This document shows, piece by piece, positions 63,783 to 64,000 of a stretch of 64,000 bases of DNA. The position numbers were made by a program, and so were the translations under genes. The stretch covers positions 4,435,105-4,499,104 of the forward strand of contig NZ_ABIZ01000001.1 of assembly GCF_000172155.1 (NCBI RefSeq), read 5' to 3'. How positions within the stretch are numbered: the first letter of the stretch is position 1; the number at the start of each line of letters is the position of its first letter. The notes under the pieces were generated by a model. It did not search any database. It was not told where the DNA came from and saw nothing but the letters and a program-made list of their open reading frames with translations. This DNA comes from Verrucomicrobium spinosum DSM 4136 = JCM 18804. GTDB taxonomy: Bacteria; Verrucomicrobiota; Verrucomicrobiia; Verrucomicrobiales; Verrucomicrobiaceae.

Positions 63783-63803
63783 TGGTATACCAGAGATATA
63801 CCA
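63783..63803. promoter_or_regulatory. Candidate GntR/FadR operator
   Basis: A perfect 10-bp palindrome TGGTATACCA (63783-63792) is followed at 63797 by TATACCA, making two overlapping or phased half-site arrangements. UxuR/ExuR-type regulators recognise a TGGTATACCA core. It lies between the GntR gene (start 63772) and the plus-strand gene at 63935. Confidence 0.7.
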
Positions 63804-63934
63804 ACAGTACTTCACCAGGCCAAGCACTCTTTCACGCTTTTCATTTATCTTCTCCGACTTCCTCCTCCACGTGACACCTTTGGCGAAATCCATCAATCCA
63901 GTTGCCATCACAGAACATCCGGGGAGGTTGCGGC

Positions 63935-64000
63935 ATGGAGTTCCAACTTCTGTTAGACTACCTTGGGAAGCAACTCGGCCTCGACACCCTGTCGCTCAAT
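63935..64000 (+). CDS. Start of a CesT-like type III secretion chaperone, cut by the window edge
   Basis: Only 22 codons are in the window: ATG at 63935 and then EFQLLLDYLGKQLGLDTLSLN. A strong Shine-Dalgarno sequence (GGGGAGG near 63920) lies about 8 bp upstream. The opening resembles the N-terminal helix and LGLxxLxL motif of CesT/Tir-type chaperones (short acidic proteins that hold secreted effectors). The family is recognisable only tentatively from so few residues. It is divergent from the GntR gene, so it starts a different unit. Confidence 0.5.
   Translation, partial: MEFQLLLDYLGKQLGLDTLSLN

Overview
The window looks like a chromosomal stretch of a GC-rich verrucomicrobial bacterium. 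No rRNA or other taxonomic marker is present, so this rests on family content: a planctomycete/verrucomicrobial-type cytochrome c plus DUF1587/1592/1588/1585 protein next to a DUF1552 protein, a giant autotransporter-associated beta-strand repeat protein with a PEP-CTERM tail, a ThuA-like exported protein, VCBS/sialidase-like fusions, and many dispersed stem-loop repeats between genes. The gene start at the right edge resembles a CesT-type secretion chaperone. Verrucomicrobium spinosum is known to carry type III secretion genes, so a relative of it is plausible but not shown.

Layout. 1-3947 (minus): hisC, mnmE and speA (cut by the left edge), a housekeeping run. 4121-5107 (plus): ThuA-like exported protein, followed by a clear terminator. 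5483-14074 (minus): a 2,863-residue exported beta-strand-repeat protein with a PEP-CTERM end. 14355-18130 (plus): cytochrome/DUF1592 protein and its DUF1552 partner. 18131-19196: gene-free, packed with stem-loop repeats of several families. 19197-22365 (minus): one gene for an exported Cys/His-motif protein, split by a complete IS4-family element (20097-21522). The 9-bp target duplication is intact, so the original 577-codon frame can be restored exactly. 22837-35253 (minus): a giant RCC1-RHS polymorphic-toxin-like protein of about 3,956 residues, with a small probable immunity gene 9 bp downstream.

35512-46821 is mostly housekeeping: a lipoprotein, a CCA-adding-type nucleotidyltransferase, a VanX-like dipeptidase lipoprotein, two tandem type IV prepilin peptidases (the first without the zinc-binding cytosolic domain), stand-alone CoaB, an inositol monophosphatase, IspF, an aspartate aminotransferase, PrmA and a DUF1460 amidase. 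47224-50268 (plus) resembles an inverse autotransporter (intimin/invasin-type barrel) with a beta-helix passenger. 50359-52956 (minus) is an exported glycoside hydrolase.

54077-63772 (minus) looks like a carbohydrate catabolism cluster: GntR/FCD regulator, VCBS-sialidase-like fusion, NTF2-like protein, sialidase-like protein, MFS transporter, DHDPS/NanA-type aldolase and an L-fucose-isomerase-like enzyme. A palindromic GntR-type operator lies just upstream of the regulator gene. The likely logic is extracellular or periplasmic release of a sugar or sugar acid, uptake by the MFS permease, then isomerisation and aldol cleavage; the substrate cannot be read from the sequence.

Most promising for a second look: the RCC1-RHS toxin with its unrecognised C-terminal domain and immunity protein; the inverse-autotransporter-like protein; two 48-bp arrays of a degenerate 8-bp repeat that abut a start codon and a stop codon; a dispersed stem-loop repeat whose stem covaries between copies; and the reconstructable IS4 insertion.
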